Assembly (NCBI GenBank): GCA_003218975.1
Contig: QHPD01000100.1
Span: 1-64,000 of the forward strand
Source: Verrucomicrobiota bacterium
GTDB lineage: Bacteria > Verrucomicrobiota > Verrucomicrobiia > Chthoniobacterales > UBA10450
Reading direction: 5' to 3'
DNA length: 64,000 nucleotides
A program made the position numbers and the translations under genes. The first letter of the stretch is position 1; the number at the start of each line of letters is the position of its first letter. The notes under the pieces are model-generated. The model made no database searches, had not been told where the DNA came from, and worked only from the letters and a program-made list of their open reading frames with translations. Positions 45,934 to 54,583 of this stretch are shown here, in pieces.

Positions 45934-46006
45934 TGGGTCGGCCGGGACTCGAACCCGGAACCAACGCCTTAAAAGGGCGCTGCTCTACCGATTGAGCTAC
46001 CGACCC
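45934..46006 (-). tRNA. tRNA-Lys (anticodon UUU)
   Basis: Reading the minus strand gives a 73-nt cloverleaf: acceptor GGGTCGG pairing with CCGACCC, D-arm GCTCAATCGGTAGAGC, anticodon arm GCGCC-CTTTTAA-GGCGT with UUU, and T-arm CCGGGTTCGAGTCCCGG. CCA is not encoded (bases GTC follow). A truncated copy of its 5' half is 46 bases upstream. Confidence 0.97.
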
Positions 46007-46051
46007 GCCGTGGAACTTCAGTTTGTAACGAAGCTTCAAGATTTTTCAATA

Positions 46052-46105
46052 CCGAACCAACCTCGAAAGCTTTCGGGGCTACTCTACCAATTGAGCTACC
46101 GACCC
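46052..46105 (-). pseudogene. tRNA-Lys remnant with a palindrome in place of the anticodon arm
   Basis: The minus strand repeats the tRNA-Lys 5' half (GGGTCGGTAGCTCAAT and GGTAGAGTAG, two or three changes), then has the palindrome CCCCGAAAGCTTTCGAGG where the anticodon arm should be, and GTTGGTTCGG that resembles the variable/T-arm start. No 3' acceptor strand follows, so it cannot make a tRNA. Confidence 0.75.
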
Positions 46106-46234
46106 GCGGGAGAGAAATGTCTGTAATCCAGTTCGCGCGCTGCTGCAAGGTGGTATCCCCGTCTCCACGAGGCGCACGTATGGCTACAGGAGCTTAGGAA
46201 GCGACGAAGTGCGCCGCTCAAAATAGATTCGTGT

Positions 46235-46936
46235 TCATTGGTGTCCATTCGTGGTTAAAATCGTAAGCAAATCGCGCAGCGAATTCTTTTGCCGATCCAG
46301 ACGAAAGATCGACAAGCCGGCTTCGCTGGCCGCTTTCCAATCGCGCTCGGAATCGTCTCCAACGTGAAGGACTTGATTTGGTTTCAAATCGATAAACTTG
46401 AGCGCACGCCGGAAAATTTCCAGGTCGGGTTTATCCGCGCCGATCTCGCTGGAAATGAAAACGTGAGTGAAAAATTTCGTGATTCCAAGGTGCTCGAGTA
46501 TGAACCGTAAGCGACCATCGAAATTTGAAATCACCGCCAGTTGAAAGCGCGGCCGTAATTTTTCCAGAACACCGGTAACCTCCGGATACAACTCCCAAAC
46601 ACCGGGTTCGGCAAAATGTTCGTATGCGATCTCGAAGAAATTGTCGCGATCGAGCTCGCTCAATGCAGGGGTGACCTGATCGAGCACAAGATCGACAAGT
46701 TCACGCCACCAGCCTTTGTCATCGTTCTCGCGCGGCTCGTCGATCGCACGGCGCTGCGGCATTTGTTTCCAAGCCATATGAAACGCACGATCGAGTTGCT
46801 GCGCGTCCAGTTTCAATCCGATTTCTTCGCCGACCAACGCGTAATGATCGCCGACCGTCTTTGAGAGATAAAAGAGCGTGCCAACCGCGTCGAAAAAGAT
46901 GGCCTTCAACGCTTTCTCTTTATTTCTTGTAATCAT
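46235..46936 (-). CDS. HAD-superfamily hydrolase, HDHD3/REG-2-like
   Basis: Motif I is FFDAVGTLF, with Asp nucleophile but Val where most HAD phosphatases have the acid/base Asp. Motif II is SNFDG, motif III K in GADKPDLEIF and motif IV GDDSERDWKAASEAG. That is the DxxGT layout of the HDHD3-like branch. ATG 46936 (MITRNKEKALKAI) is preferred to 46975. Substrate unknown. Confidence 0.88.
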   Translation of the reverse strand: MITRNKEKALKAIFFDAVGTLFYLSKTVGDHYALVGEEIGLKLDAQQLDRAFHMAWKQMPQRRAIDEPRENDDKGWWRELVDLVLDQVTPALSELDRDNFFEIAYEHFAEPGVWELYPEVTGVLEKLRPRFQLAVISNFDGRLRFILEHLGITKFFTHVFISSEIGADKPDLEIFRRALKFIDLKPNQVLHVGDDSERDWKAASEAGLSIFRLDRQKNSLRDLLTILTTNGHQ

Positions 46937-46951
46937 GAACACGCTAGTTCG

Positions 46952-47311
46952 ATGAAAAATTGTTTTGGCGCTCATTGCAACTTTTGTCGCGGCGCAGTGA
47001 CCTGCGGATTACTCACGAGCCGCGCGGTAAAGAATGCCATTCATAGGTCTGAACAACCATGGAGATCCTGCATTCCTACGGTCGATCGATTGCAGCGCGA
47101 TTTGCGTCTCAAGCCCGAGCAGACCGAGAAGGTCAGACTAATCTTGCGACAAATGGCCGACGAGTTCGCTAATCTGCGTTGGCTCGACGTTCGAGAGACA
47201 GAGGGGATCCTGGCGCGTGAGCAAGATCGAATGAATCCAATCTTGGAACCAGATCAGCGTACCCGTATGCAACAGATCATTGAGGAACGCGGGCAGCGAA
47301 TCCGGGAATAG
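46952..47311 (+). CDS. Small periplasmic-type helical protein, possibly frameshifted near its start
   Basis: The C-terminal 70 residues (VDRLQRDLRLKPEQTEKVRLILRQMADEFANLR, REQDRMNPILEPDQRTRMQQIIEERGQ) resemble Spy/CpxP-like helical hairpins or other heavy-metal sensor proteins. The annotated N-terminus is unconvincing. A neighbouring frame from the same ATG gives a signal-like MKIVLALIATFVAA if one A of the AAAAA run at 46955 is removed, so a homopolymer indel has probably displaced the signal peptide. Divergent from the HAD gene. Confidence 0.55.
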   Translation: MKNCFGAHCNFCRGAVTCGLLTSRAVKNAIHRSEQPWRSCIPTVDRLQRDLRLKPEQTEKVRLILRQMADEFANLRWLDVRETEGILAREQDRMNPILEPDQRTRMQQIIEERGQRIRE

Positions 47312-47356
47312 CTCAACGTTTCCGAGCCATCGGCTTCTCAGAGCCAAGCGCCGAGC

Positions 47357-47575
47357 TCACCTTATCCAAAAGCGTTTCATTAGCTCCTGGCGGATTTCCA
47401 TTGCAGTCTTCGGATCGAGGCGACTGAGCACTTTCTCGCGACGGTCTGGGTCCATCGCCGCCATTTCGCGAACGAGCTTATTGCGTGTTCTCCATTTGGC
47501 ATACTTGCTCCAGCCGATGCCGGCTGCCAGCAATGCCGAAATCACCCACACGGTGATGTCAGTTCCCGTGATCAC
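47357..47575 (-). CDS. Small membrane protein, 72 aa
   Basis: One N-terminal helix (ITVWVISALLAAGIGWSKYA) is followed by a charged domain (NKLVREMAAMDPDRREKVLSRLDPKTAMEIRQELMKRF). It looks like a real coding frame by composition and a compact amphipathic tail. No family recognised. Confidence 0.6.
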   Translation of the reverse strand: MITGTDITVWVISALLAAGIGWSKYAKWRTRNKLVREMAAMDPDRREKVLSRLDPKTAMEIRQELMKRFWIR

Positions 47576-47751
47576 AGCTCAAACAAAATGAAAAAGCACA
47601 AATGCGAAAGCACAAAACCGGCCTCGCCGGTTCTCGCGAGATCAGGATACCCTCTGGACAACGCCGTTGAAACGGCTTATTTCCCGCTCCACGCGAAATG
47701 CACCCGGGTTAAAGACGTGGCGTAGATGAGAGTTCGCGGAGTCGTTGTCTC

Positions 47752-47855
47752 TTTCTGTCATGTCGAGCGAAGTCTCCTGCTTTTGCGGGATTGCTGATAT
47801 CTGAAATGTTCAGAGATTTCTCGACTTCGCCTGCGGCTTCGCTCGAAATGATAGA
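47752..47855. repeat. Long inverted repeat ('gtcgagcgaag' type)
   Basis: tctgtcatgtcgagcgaagtc near 47754 is mirrored by gcttcgctcgaaatgataga near 47846. It is a widespread intergenic palindrome type and occupies most of the gene-free 47576-47864 stretch together with AT-rich words. Confidence 0.6.
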
Positions 47856-47864
47856 GAAACGTTT

Positions 47865-48830
47865 ATGAAAAAAATTGGAATCCTTTTTGGCCAGGAACAC
47901 AGTTTCCCACCAGCGTTTGTCGAGCGGGTGAATCAGAAGACCGGCGGCAAAGACATGAGCGCTGAATTTGTAAGGATCGATAAGGTGCTCCAGGGCGAGC
48001 CGTGCGGATACGACGTGGTGATTGATCGCATCTCGCAGGACGTGCCGTTCTATCGCGCCTGGCTCAAGAACGCCGCGCTCACCGGAACGGCCGTGATGAA
48101 CAATCCATTTTGGTGGAGCGCCGATGACAAATTTTTCAATAACGCGCTGGCGACCAAGATTGGCGTCGCTGTTCCGCGGACCGTCCTCCTTCCATCGAAC
48201 CAGCCGCCGCCGGACACGAATGACAAATCATTTCGCAATCTTGGTTATCCGCTTGATTGGGAAGCGATTTTTAGCTATGTGGGCTGGCCTGCGTTCTTCA
48301 AACCGTTCATCGGCGGCGGCTGGAAGAACGTGTATCGACTGCATAATCGCGAAGAATTCTTCCGCGCTTACGCCGACACCGGCCAATTGGTGATGATGTT
48401 ACAGGAGGAAGTGAAGTTCGATATGTACTTCCGCTGCTACTCAATCGATCAACGGCACGTTCGCCTCATGCCGTACGAGCCGCGCCATCCGTTTCATTTG
48501 CGATACCAAACCGAATGGCACGCGCCGAAAGAGATTTTGCAAAAGGTTGAGGAAGGCGTGTTGCGGTTGAATCAATTTCTCGGCTACGACCTCAACACAG
48601 TCGAGTTCGCACTGCGCGACGGGGTGCCGGTGGCCATCGACTTTTGCAATCCTGCGCCCGATTGCGAAGCGGCGTGGGTCGGCCAGGCAAATTTCGAATG
48701 GGTGGTGGAAGCAATTTCGGAAATGGCCATCCGAAAAGCGCAGGTGCATCAAGCCGGGTGCGACAACTTGAGCTGGGGCAAATTCCTGCAGGCCGCAGTG
48801 ACACGACGTTCACTTAGCGACGTCGAGTAA
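47865..48830 (+). CDS. ATP-grasp family ligase-like protein
   Basis: The protein starts MKKIGILFGQEHSFPPAFVERV and has DVVIDRISQDVPFYRAWLKNAAL, a central FFKPFIGGGWKNVYRLHNREEFF (an ATP-grasp Lys/Gly-loop), MLQEEVKFDMYFRCYSID, and a C-terminal metal motif FALRDGVPVAIDFCNPAPDC. This is an ATP-grasp ligase fold of unknown substrate. It stands directly upstream of a YbdK-type ligase, with which it often co-occurs in memory of related genomes, so the two may make a small peptide or amide. 321 aa. Confidence 0.85.
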   Translation: MKKIGILFGQEHSFPPAFVERVNQKTGGKDMSAEFVRIDKVLQGEPCGYDVVIDRISQDVPFYRAWLKNAALTGTAVMNNPFWWSADDKFFNNALATKIGVAVPRTVLLPSNQPPPDTNDKSFRNLGYPLDWEAIFSYVGWPAFFKPFIGGGWKNVYRLHNREEFFRAYADTGQLVMMLQEEVKFDMYFRCYSIDQRHVRLMPYEPRHPFHLRYQTEWHAPKEILQKVEEGVLRLNQFLGYDLNTVEFALRDGVPVAIDFCNPAPDCEAAWVGQANFEWVVEAISEMAIRKAQVHQAGCDNLSWGKFLQAAVTRRSLSDVE

Positions 48831-48848
48831 GATGGACAATCAAAAATC

Positions 48849-48950
48849 GTCCACAGATTGTGCAGATTTTCGCAGATTAAAGGCAGAGGCAGTTTCGGGG
48901 TTTCGGAAATAATCTGTGTAAATCTGCGAAATCTGCGGATGTTTTTCTTC
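48849..48950. repeat. Inverted repeat ('aatctgcg' type)
   Basis: cacagattgtgcagattttcgcagatt near 48857 pairs with aatctgtgtaaatctgcgaaatctg near 48910. It fills the space between the two ligase genes, and the YbdK start follows it by nine bases, with no ribosome-binding site. Confidence 0.6.
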
Positions 48951-48958
48951 CGCTGTTG

Positions 48959-50074
48959 ATGAAAGATCACACGTTTACTCTCGGTATTGAAGAGGAATTC
49001 GCGATCGTCGATCCCGCGACGCGCGAGCTGCGGTCGCATATTCACGAGATCCTCGAAGGCGGAAAAATCATGCTCAAGGAGCAGATCAAGCCGGAGATGC
49101 ACCAATCGGTCGTCGAGTTGGGCACGGAAATCTGCGACTCGATCGGCTGTGCGCGGGCGCATGTCATCGAATTGCGCAGCAGACTCGCGGAACTGGCAGG
49201 GCGGAGCGGATTAAAAATCGCATCGATGGGTACCCACCCGTTTTCGCATTGGCACGATCAACTTATCACCGAGGGCGATCGCTACCAGGAAATCGTAAAA
49301 GACATGCAGTTGCTCGCGCGCGCGAATTTGATTTTTGGATTGCATGTCCACGTTGGCATTCCCAATCGCGAAATGGCCATCCACGTCATGAATCAGGCAC
49401 GCTATTTCCTGCCGCACATTTACGCGCTCTCGGTCAACTCGCCCTTTTGGGTGGGACAAAACACTGGGCTAAAAGGTTATCGGCTAAAAGTGTTCGAGCG
49501 CTTCCCTCGGACCGGCATTCCCGATTCATTCGAGTCGCTTTCCGAGTACGAGGATTACTGCAAACTGCTCGTAAAAACCGGCTGCATCGACAACGCCAAG
49601 AAAATCTGGTGGGACATCCGGCTGCACCCGTTCTTCGACACGCTCGAGGTGCGCGTGTGCGACGCACAATCACGCGTGGACGACACGCTCGCGATCGCCG
49701 CTTTGATTCAGGCGGTCATCGCGAAATTGCACAAGCTCCTCCGCCAAAATATTACCTTTCGGATTTATCGGCGCCGCCTGTTGGATGAAAACCGCTGGCG
49801 CGCGGCGCGCTACGGCATCGATGGAAAATTGATCGACTTCGGCAAGGAAACGGAGGTGGAAGAACGCAGCTTGCTGAATGAACTGCTGGAATTTGTTGCC
49901 AGCGAAGTAAACGAGTTCGGCACGCAGCGCGAGATGGCGCACATCGAGCAAATCATTCGCGAAGGCACCGGCGCGGATCGACAACTGGCCGTCTGGGAAC
50001 GCACGCAGGATATGAAAGCGGTGGTCGACCATATCGTTGCTGAAACGTACGAAGAATTAACGGTGCCGCAGTAA
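48959..50074 (+). CDS. ybdK: YbdK-type carboxylate-amine ligase (GCS2 family)
   Basis: The 371-aa protein starts MKDHTFTLGIEEEFAIVDPATREL and has the GCS2 motifs EMHQSVVELGTEICDS, GLHVHVGI, the substrate-loop VNSPFWVGQNTGLKGYRLKVFERFPRTGIPD and WWDIRLHPFFDTLEVRVCDAQ. Such enzymes link an amine to a carboxylate with ATP; several have weak gamma-glutamyl-cysteine ligase activity. Start ATG 48959 or the TTG just before. Pairs with the upstream ATP-grasp gene. Confidence 0.93.
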   Translation: MKDHTFTLGIEEEFAIVDPATRELRSHIHEILEGGKIMLKEQIKPEMHQSVVELGTEICDSIGCARAHVIELRSRLAELAGRSGLKIASMGTHPFSHWHDQLITEGDRYQEIVKDMQLLARANLIFGLHVHVGIPNREMAIHVMNQARYFLPHIYALSVNSPFWVGQNTGLKGYRLKVFERFPRTGIPDSFESLSEYEDYCKLLVKTGCIDNAKKIWWDIRLHPFFDTLEVRVCDAQSRVDDTLAIAALIQAVIAKLHKLLRQNITFRIYRRRLLDENRWRAARYGIDGKLIDFGKETEVEERSLLNELLEFVASEVNEFGTQREMAHIEQIIREGTGADRQLAVWERTQDMKAVVDHIVAETYEELTVPQ

Positions 50075-50143
50075 ATCCGCGGGGGACTTTATTCTGCGTC
50101 GCCCGGATGTGGAAGTTTGAGCCGGAAGATGTGACGATACGTT

Positions 50144-50320
50144 GTGGCGCGCGTGAAGCGATTTGCATATCAACCGGGTGAAGCGACCGCCTACGAGAGC
50201 ATTCGTTTTTTGACGATCAAAGTACCGTTCCGCTGGCTGATTCGGTCGGTGCACAGCTGGAGCGCGCATCTGATGATCATTTCGAGTTTTTTCGGCGCCG
50301 TCTATGTCAGGCCCTTTCTT
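50144..50320 (+). pseudogene. Cytochrome b fragment (helix B region)
   Basis: The peptide PGEATAYESIRFLTIKVPFR followed by WLIRSVHSWSAHLMIISSFF matches the stretch of cytochrome b/b6 between helices A and B, with the haem-ligand His in RSVHSWSAHLMI. The first helix is missing, and after about 60 residues the homology stops; nothing like the remaining helices follows before the ccsA stop. So it is a truncated remnant, not a gene. It lies directly downstream of ybdK, convergent with ccsA. Confidence 0.75.
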
Positions 50321-50440
50321 CAGAAACGACGGTGCCACCGTCGGGTTGGCGTTGATATTCGCACCAGCGAAGACAGCGCCTACCCAAGCGTTGGCAAACG
50401 CTGTGCATTTCTTGCAGCAGCCCTGTGCCGTGGGGTCGCT

Positions 50441-52342
50441 TTACTGCACCGGCGTTTGGCCAGCGGATAAAGCGGACGAAATTTGCGGCTGCTCGCCGCG
50501 AGATGAAACCTGCGCAGCGCAGAAGCTTCTCCAGCGCTCGAGCGGCATTGCTGCGATCAGCATTAGCGCGAGCTGGCTGACCATGAATCCGACGAGCCAA
50601 GGGAAAGCCTTTTGCATGAAGCCGTAGGAATGCAGGCCGACGCCGAGCATGTTCACGCCGAACCACGAGAAACTGGTGACCACATTGCCGAAGATCGCCA
50701 TGATCATCAGGCCGCGTTGTCGGATGAATCCGCCCCAACGCGCATGCAAAATGATTGCGCACCAAAGGACAATCAGCACCGCGCCATTTTCCTTAGGGTC
50801 CCAGCCCCAAAAGCGACCCCACGATTGATCGGCCCAAATTCCGCCGAGCACCGTGCCGACAAAGCTGAACAGAGTCGCAAAGCAAACCACGCCATAAGTC
50901 ATGCGCGCAAGCGAATCCGCTGTTTGCTTTTTCAGGGAGCCCGTAAATACGCCACGCACGACGTAGATGATGGCGAGCATGCCGGCGAGAAACATGGCGG
51001 AGTAGCCAGTCGTAATCGCAACGACGTGTGTCGCAAGCCAAATGTTGGTGTCCAGCACGGCTTGCAGCATCTCGAGCGTGTCGCCGCTGCCTGCGAGATG
51101 ATGCGCGATGATCAACGTGATAAAGCCAATCGCGCCCGCGCACGCCGCGCCGATTCCGTCTCTGAAAATTCGTTCGAGTATCAGCGAGACAATGACCGCG
51201 CCCCAGCCGATGAAAATCGCGGATGAATAAAGGTTGGTGACCGGGGGACGCTCCTGCAAATACATCCGCGAAACGAGACCAAACGTGTGAATGGCAAGCG
51301 CGAGCAACAGCAGATAAAATGCCGAACGGTTGAGCACCCGACTCCATCCGAGCCACGAAAAACAAGCCAAAAGAAAGCCGAGAACATAAAGCGCCATGCT
51401 TTGGCTGAACGGCTGAACACGATTGAACAAGAACTCGAACGATGCCCGCTGCGTCGCCTTCGGCTGCTCTTTGGCGAACCAATTAGCCATAAGGTTCACG
51501 TGTTGATTGAAGAGCGACGGATCGTTTGCGCGGTAGGCGTCGCCGATTATCGCGTATTCGCTAACGATCGGATGAATTTCTCCAGTGCCGACCGAGCGCA
51601 GCAAGTTGTCGCCAACCGCCCGCCAATCGCCATTTTTTTCTACCGGTGGAACGGCGAGCACGTAGGCCATTTCCGAAAGCCGCTCGTATTTCTGAATCAC
51701 TTCGGCGACATCATTCAGTTTCGCTTTATCGAAATTTTCGCCCATCTCGCGTTCGCGTGCTGCCTTTGCTGCACCGGGGACACTCTTTACGAACGCCTGC
51801 AGTTCCGCCGCAAAGTTCTGTGCGCCCTCAGGTTGGATGCTGTTTTTTAACCGCTGATAGAGCGCCAGCCCGTTGCGCAGATTCAGAATCCCGCTCTGAT
51901 AAGCGGAGCGTTGGACCGCTTCGAGTTTGTCCGATTGGCCGCCTTGTTCATCAATCTGTCGCAGAAACGGCATGAACTCAGCGAAGCTAAAATATTTCCG
52001 GTCGCTTTGTTCCCAGCCAAACAAGCCGAGCACCTCTGAGTTTTGCACGACGAAAACCGGATATTGGTCCGCAACGGGAGCATTGAACAAAACGTCCGTG
52101 AGCCATTGCATGGCACTCAAACGTCTCCCGCCTTCCAAGCGCAATTCCTGTTTGCCGTGAATGATCAACAGCGAGTTGCGCGCGACGGTGTCCAGCGGTT
52201 TAACACGCCCACCAACGAGGACCGGAATTTTTCCGAACTTCGTGAGATCGATATCGTTCTTTGCAGTTTTAGGCGGCAGCCAATTGACTGCGATCGACCC
52301 GGCAGCAATCGCGAAAATAATCCAGGGCAAAAAACGTTTCAT
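50441..52342 (-). CDS. ccsA: Cytochrome c biogenesis protein CcsA (system II)
   Basis: From ATG 52342 the protein has a long N-terminal extracytoplasmic region and about eight membrane spans in the C-terminal half. The haem-handling WWD motif is GIWADQSWGRFWGWDPKE, with conserved His in LATHVVAITTGYSAMFLAG and AHHLAGSGDTLEML. It presents haem to apocytochromes with ResB on the outer face of the inner membrane. The large N-terminal region (about 300 aa) is typical of Bacteroidetes/planctomycete-like variants. It overlaps resB by four bases (ATGA). Confidence 0.93.
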   Translation of the reverse strand: MKRFLPWIIFAIAAGSIAVNWLPPKTAKNDIDLTKFGKIPVLVGGRVKPLDTVARNSLLIIHGKQELRLEGGRRLSAMQWLTDVLFNAPVADQYPVFVVQNSEVLGLFGWEQSDRKYFSFAEFMPFLRQIDEQGGQSDKLEAVQRSAYQSGILNLRNGLALYQRLKNSIQPEGAQNFAAELQAFVKSVPGAAKAAREREMGENFDKAKLNDVAEVIQKYERLSEMAYVLAVPPVEKNGDWRAVGDNLLRSVGTGEIHPIVSEYAIIGDAYRANDPSLFNQHVNLMANWFAKEQPKATQRASFEFLFNRVQPFSQSMALYVLGFLLACFSWLGWSRVLNRSAFYLLLLALAIHTFGLVSRMYLQERPPVTNLYSSAIFIGWGAVIVSLILERIFRDGIGAACAGAIGFITLIIAHHLAGSGDTLEMLQAVLDTNIWLATHVVAITTGYSAMFLAGMLAIIYVVRGVFTGSLKKQTADSLARMTYGVVCFATLFSFVGTVLGGIWADQSWGRFWGWDPKENGAVLIVLWCAIILHARWGGFIRQRGLMIMAIFGNVVTSFSWFGVNMLGVGLHSYGFMQKAFPWLVGFMVSQLALMLIAAMPLERWRSFCAAQVSSRGEQPQISSALSAGQTPVQ

Positions 52343-53496
52343 GTCATTGCGTTCCGTCGTTGTCGCGAAAATCCCACAAGATGAAAGCCGAATTGCACTA
52401 GCAGCCCCGCAGCAACGATCACGCACGCAACATACGGCGCGATGAAGCTGGGGTTGTGCACGACTTGCAAAATCGTCGCCTGATCGTCCTTCTGAAATCC
52501 AGCCTGATAAAATGTCTCACCCCGGTAACGCAGCGGATGATTCATGTAAATCAAGACATCACGGTTCACTGAACGCTCCGGGTCGATCAACGTGACGCGG
52601 CTAGAAAAATTCTTCGGGATTTCGGTGCCGGCGTACTTTTCGTGCGTGAACTTCTGCAACGTGACGCTGTAAGGTTTGTAATAACGCGACGGGCGAAGCG
52701 TGAGCATCCATGTCCGACCCCCGCAGGAAAATGTCTGGGGCGCGCCGAGCGCATCCGAAACCAGCCACGTGCCTAACGAACCACCGTCCTTCGGCATAAT
52801 TTCGACGGCTGCGCTCGGAACATCGCGTTCGTCAACACCGGTTGCGCGCGGAGCCGGCTCGACCGCGATCATCGCTCCGGGTCCTTGATTCGCAATTGGT
52901 CGGGCTTCATTTCCCACTTCGCTCAACATTTTCAGGCGCGAATTCTGATAGAAATTCCTGACAACAATCCGGAAGGGCAAACTCCAATGGTCAATCGTCC
53001 GGTTACGTCGCAGGACGGTGTCCGGAATCGCCGTCACCTGATCAAGATCGCTGTCGCTCGTGTCGATGACGGCCAGTTCCGTCCGGCGCATGTCCTCGGA
53101 ATAATTTTTTGTATCCCCGCCTGCGAGCCGCATGTGGCTCTCCACCGCGAAAAGATCGGTGAAGAGTCCGCCTGCGAGGATGATAATGAGACCGGCGTGG
53201 GTGAGATGAATGCCCAGCTTTCGCCAGGTCCAACGGAAACGTTTTGCGTGCGCAGCGATGAGATTAACGAGCAACACCGCGCCGATGAGATGGCCGCCGG
53301 GAAAAATCGGGATCTTGAAGCCGCGTCCCTCCGGCGGCCACCACACGAACATGCTTTGGAAATAACGCTGCTGCGCTTCGTGAATCCCGAGATGCACCTG
53401 CGCCAGCGTGCCGGCAAAAATCAGCGCCATCCCTACCGCAAGACAGACAATTGTCAGCTTCAGCGATGTAATTAGATCGATGACTTTGCGTAGCAT
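52339..53496 (-). CDS. resB: ResB-like cytochrome c biogenesis protein
   Basis: The protein has N-terminal TM segments (LTIVCLAVGMALIFAGTLAQVHLGI, HLIGAVLLVNLIAA, IHLTHAGLIIILAGGLF), a periplasmic domain with NHPLRYRGETFYQAGFQK, the ResB hallmark, and a final TM (APYVACVIVAAGLLVQF). ResB works with CcsA in haem attachment. The stop overlaps the ccsA start. 385 aa. Confidence 0.93.
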   Translation of the reverse strand: MLRKVIDLITSLKLTIVCLAVGMALIFAGTLAQVHLGIHEAQQRYFQSMFVWWPPEGRGFKIPIFPGGHLIGAVLLVNLIAAHAKRFRWTWRKLGIHLTHAGLIIILAGGLFTDLFAVESHMRLAGGDTKNYSEDMRRTELAVIDTSDSDLDQVTAIPDTVLRRNRTIDHWSLPFRIVVRNFYQNSRLKMLSEVGNEARPIANQGPGAMIAVEPAPRATGVDERDVPSAAVEIMPKDGGSLGTWLVSDALGAPQTFSCGGRTWMLTLRPSRYYKPYSVTLQKFTHEKYAGTEIPKNFSSRVTLIDPERSVNRDVLIYMNHPLRYRGETFYQAGFQKDDQATILQVVHNPSFIAPYVACVIVAAGLLVQFGFHLVGFSRQRRNAMT

Positions 53497-53500
53497 GTTT

Positions 53501-54574
53501 TCAAAATCGAACTGACTCGATGAACTTCACGAAGTTCGGCTTTTCCTTTTCAACTGCGGCGCTTGGCCCGGTCGCTTTGAAAAACCAGACACGCCCGTCG
53601 TGGCGTGTCCATGCCGCGATTGTCCGCGCCTTCGCGCCAACAATGTCCGTCGTTGAAAAAGTCGCGTCCGCCGTTCTCAGGGGAGCAATCTGTGAAGTTA
53701 CGGCGTTCCCATCAAGTGGCGGCAGACCAATTTGCCCGCGCCAGCGATTGACATTGTCGGGATCGCTTCCGCCTTCGCCCGGAAAAGTGACGACGGAAAT
53801 GTCGATCTTGTCACCGTTTTCGGCGGACGCGCTGAAGCTAGCGTAGCGCATGGAAGATGGCGAAACTTCTGTCCAGCTTTCCGGCGTTTTCCATTTGATC
53901 TGCGGCAGGCCTGACTCCCGCGGCGGAATGGCTGCCGTTTGCGCCAATCCGATTTCGGTCTGGGCATTGCAAACCGCTGCGACCCATTTAATGAAGTCGC
54001 CTTTCTGCGCTTCGGTCAGATCGGCGTTGCCACGCATTTTGAAAAAGAGTGTCGAGTTACCGGTGGTCGCCATTGCGGCAATGATTCTGCCATCTTGTGC
54101 TGGATCGGCGTCTTTCGGCAGCCCTGCAAGATCGACAATAATGACGTCGCCTAACGAAGTCCGCAGTCGCTGTGCAATGTCACCGAGCTTTTCTTCGGTG
54201 ATTGGCGGTTGACCGAGCTGATCAAGCCAGCGGTTGACATTATCAAGCGCATTTCCGGCAGCCGTGCCAAGATTCACAAATGAAATATCTGCCACCGCGC
54301 CTTTATCACCTTTGACGAGAAAACTTGCCTGACGCATTTGCGAGAGCGGTTGCGGTTCCCAATTCGGCGGAGTTGTTACCGCAGTTGCCGCTGTCGGCGC
54401 GACGGCGCCCGGCATCCGAGGCGCGGCCGTGTTGGTCGGCATCGCGTCTTGCTGCTGGGGAGTAGATTCCTCCAGCGGCGCCTTGGAAACGCGATAAACC
54501 TTGATTTCCGAGTTCTTCCCGCAATTCGCGAGCAGCATGGCCAGAGCAACAAAGTGAATTGAACGTATTTTCAC
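53501..54574 (-). CDS. Lipoprotein with a duplicated domain
   Basis: A signal sequence with LANC lipobox leads a Pro/Thr/Ala-rich linker and two related halves: MRQASFLVKGDKGAVADISFV with NVNRWLDQLGQPPITEEKL, and MRYASFSASAENGDKIDISVV with NVNRWRGQIGLPPLDG. The protein sits just upstream of resB-ccsA (four-base gap to resB) and is probably in the same transcript, so it may be tied to electron transport, but I do not recognise its function. Confidence 0.75.
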   Translation of the reverse strand: MKIRSIHFVALAMLLANCGKNSEIKVYRVSKAPLEESTPQQQDAMPTNTAAPRMPGAVAPTAATAVTTPPNWEPQPLSQMRQASFLVKGDKGAVADISFVNLGTAAGNALDNVNRWLDQLGQPPITEEKLGDIAQRLRTSLGDVIIVDLAGLPKDADPAQDGRIIAAMATTGNSTLFFKMRGNADLTEAQKGDFIKWVAAVCNAQTEIGLAQTAAIPPRESGLPQIKWKTPESWTEVSPSSMRYASFSASAENGDKIDISVVTFPGEGGSDPDNVNRWRGQIGLPPLDGNAVTSQIAPLRTADATFSTTDIVGAKARTIAAWTRHDGRVWFFKATGPSAAVEKEKPNFVKFIESVRF

Positions 54575-54583
54575 GAACGGAAA

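Noticed and set aside
45656-46039. Minus-strand open frame through tRNA-Lys
   Set aside because: Its GGSVAQSVEQRPF peptide is the typical translation of a tRNA; the rest overlaps the DUF4242 relic.
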